A stretch of DNA of 64,000 nucleotides from assembly GCA_021848385.1 (NCBI GenBank), contig JAJZUQ010000006.1, positions 1 through 64,000 of the forward strand, given 5' to 3'. Below are positions 62,892 through 64,000 of this stretch, one piece after another (positions within the stretch are counted from its first letter, which is position 1; every line of letters starts with the position of its first letter). The notes beneath the pieces are model-generated. The model worked only from the letters and a program-made list of their open reading frames with translations, did no database searches and had not been told where the DNA came from. The DNA comes from Deltaproteobacteria bacterium. GTDB lineage: Bacteria; Desulfobacterota; Desulfuromonadia; Geobacterales; Geobacteraceae. Position numbers and translations under genes: made by a program.

Positions 62892-64000
62892 TTATGTTTT
62901 TCTCAGACGTGCGGCGAAGAAGCCGTCCATGCCGTGCCGGTGGGGCCAGCTTCGGAAGTACCCCTGCTCGGTGAACAGTTCCCGGCGGTCAGGGAAGAGT
63001 TCACGCAAATCTTCTAGCACAAATCCGCTCTGTTCGGAAAGAAAATCCTCGATTACCGCCTCGTTTTCCTCCCTGTCGGTGCTGCAGACCCCGTAGAGGA
63101 TGGTCCCCCCCGCCGGGAGGATCCGGGCGGCATTGCGGAGGATCGTCTGCTGGGTCCGGGCCAGGGCGATGATGTCGGCAGGGCTTTTCCACCACTTCCC
63201 CTCAGGATTACGGCGGATAACGCCGAGGCCGGAGCAGGGGGCATCCACGAGGATGCGGTCGAACCGCTCCCCCGCCAGTGGGGTCAGGGTCTTGGTGGCA
63301 TCGATAGAGCGTGTGGTAATGGTGCTTACGCCGAGGCGTCTTGCGGTTTCCTCGACCAGGCGGAGCTTGCGGGCGCCGATATCGCTGGCGAGTATGGTGC
63401 CACTGTTCCCCATGAGCTGGGCCAGATAGGTTGTCTTTCCCCCGGGGGCCGCACAGAGGTCGAGGATGCGCTCCCCCGGCGCCGGATCCAGGAAAATTGT
63501 CGCCAGCTGTGATGATTCGTCCTGAACGGTGAAGAGTCCCTCCCGGAAGCTGTCCAGTCTCCCGATGGCTACCGGACTGACGATTCGCAGGCCGTCGGGT
63601 GAATAGCGGCAGAAGGTGGTGTCGGCACCTTCCGCGGAGAGGCGGGTTTGCAGCTCGTCACGGCTTGACCGGAGCGTGTTGACGCGGATGGTGAGGGGTG
63701 CCGGTTCGACCATGGCCCGGGCAAGGGATTCCGCTTCCTCCATCCCCAGCTGTTCCAGCCAGCGAGCGGTGAGCCACGCCGGTTCGGACCAGGCGGCGGC
63801 CAGGTAGGCGGCCGGTTTTTTCACGGGATCGGGAAAGCGGATGTTCTGCCGTTCCCGATCGGTCTGACGCAGCACGGCGTTGATGAAACCGCTGGCGCGG
63901 GGTGCCAGGGTCTTGGCCAGTTCCACGGTGGCGTGGACTGCCGCGGCAGTCGGAACCCGGTCCAGGTAGAGGAGCTGGTAGATGCCGAGGCGGAGCAGGA
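62892..64000 (-). CDS. rsmB: 16S rRNA (cytosine-C5)-methyltransferase RsmB, 5' part outside the window
   Basis: RsmB methylates C967 of 16S rRNA. The frame is open to the window edge; translation from the edge reads LRLGIYQLLYLDRVPTAAAVHATVELAK, the end of the NusB-like RNA-binding domain, so 5' codons are missing. The SAM domain shows ILDLCAAPGGKTTYLAQ, the catalytic-region cysteine in VDAPCSGLGVIRRNPEGKW, and ILYGVCSTDREENE (PCS/CS motifs). The two catalytic cysteines are present. An internal ATG at 63926 is not the true start. Confidence 0.93.
   Translation of the reverse strand, partial: LLRLGIYQLLYLDRVPTAAAVHATVELAKTLAPRASGFINAVLRQTDRERQNIRFPDPVKKPAAYLAAAWSEPAWLTARWLEQLGMEEAESLARAMVEPAPLTIRVNTLRSSRDELQTRLSAEGADTTFCRYSPDGLRIVSPVAIGRLDSFREGLFTVQDESSQLATIFLDPAPGERILDLCAAPGGKTTYLAQLMGNSGTILASDIGARKLRLVEETARRLGVSTITTRSIDATKTLTPLAGERFDRILVDAPCSGLGVIRRNPEGKWWKSPADIIALARTQQTILRNAARILPAGGTILYGVCSTDREENEAVIEDFLSEQSGFVLEDLRELFPDRRELFTEQGYFRSWPHRHGMDGFFAARLRKT

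Overview
The window reads as chromosome of a Geobacter-type bacterium (Desulfuromonadota, Geobacterales). The evidence is gene content: an ImcH-like seven-haem inner-membrane cytochrome, a Hya-type NiFe hydrogenase operon, a fused CobA/HemD next to CcsB, GTP-type PEP carboxykinase, two GGDEF proteins and PilZ signalling, all in high-GC DNA with AT-rich promoters. I found no rRNA, tRNA, CRISPR array or prophage.

Layout. 1-1.4 kb is a small accessory edge: the 3' tail of a group II intron, a BrnT/BrnA toxin-antitoxin pair and an orphan antitoxin. 1.5-9.9 kb (minus) holds an aminotransferase and then a tetrapyrrole operon, in transcription order precorrin-2 dehydrogenase, ccsB, hemA, hemC, cobA-hemD and hemB. 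10-13 kb has trxA, a TlpA-like thioredoxin and convergent uvrC. 13-18 kb (minus) has uvrB and a four-gene operon of a small Cys protein, a thiamine-binding-type protein, an MFS carrier and a small sirohaem sulfite reductase. 18-28 kb (plus) has tatA, a histidine kinase/receiver pair and a glycogen/alpha-glucan operon. 28.8-34.5 kb has imcH, a class V aminotransferase, rubredoxin and pckA. 34.9-38.9 kb is hydrogenase hyaSLBP. 39-42 kb has a diguanylate cyclase and a three-gene DUF1858-like / Cys-protein / hemerythrin operon. 42-50 kb is housekeeping and envelope genes. 51.8-64 kb has gatA, gatB, mtnA, glnE, a DNA glycosylase, a response-regulator diguanylate cyclase, a Nudix hydrolase, rpe and a partial rsmB.

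How the genes fit together. The tetrapyrrole operon makes haem precursors and sirohaem, and its CcsB helps attach haem to exported cytochromes. ImcH and the Hya hydrogenase are likely consumers of haem, and the small sulfite reductase is a likely consumer of sirohaem. The 18-28 kb cluster couples a two-component system to synthesis and turnover of a glycogen-like polymer.

The most unusual feature is non-coding. At least thirteen inverted-repeat elements of several unrelated sequence families sit in the gaps, most within 0-60 bases of a stop codon and most between co-directional genes. One, at 28.4-28.7 kb, is a copy of the element at 40.6 kb interrupted by a second palindromic element. The best functional candidate is the 40.8-42.1 kb operon: an FNR/CRP/HcpR-like palindrome sits exactly 41.5 bases before the inferred start site and drives split RIC/YtfE-like parts.
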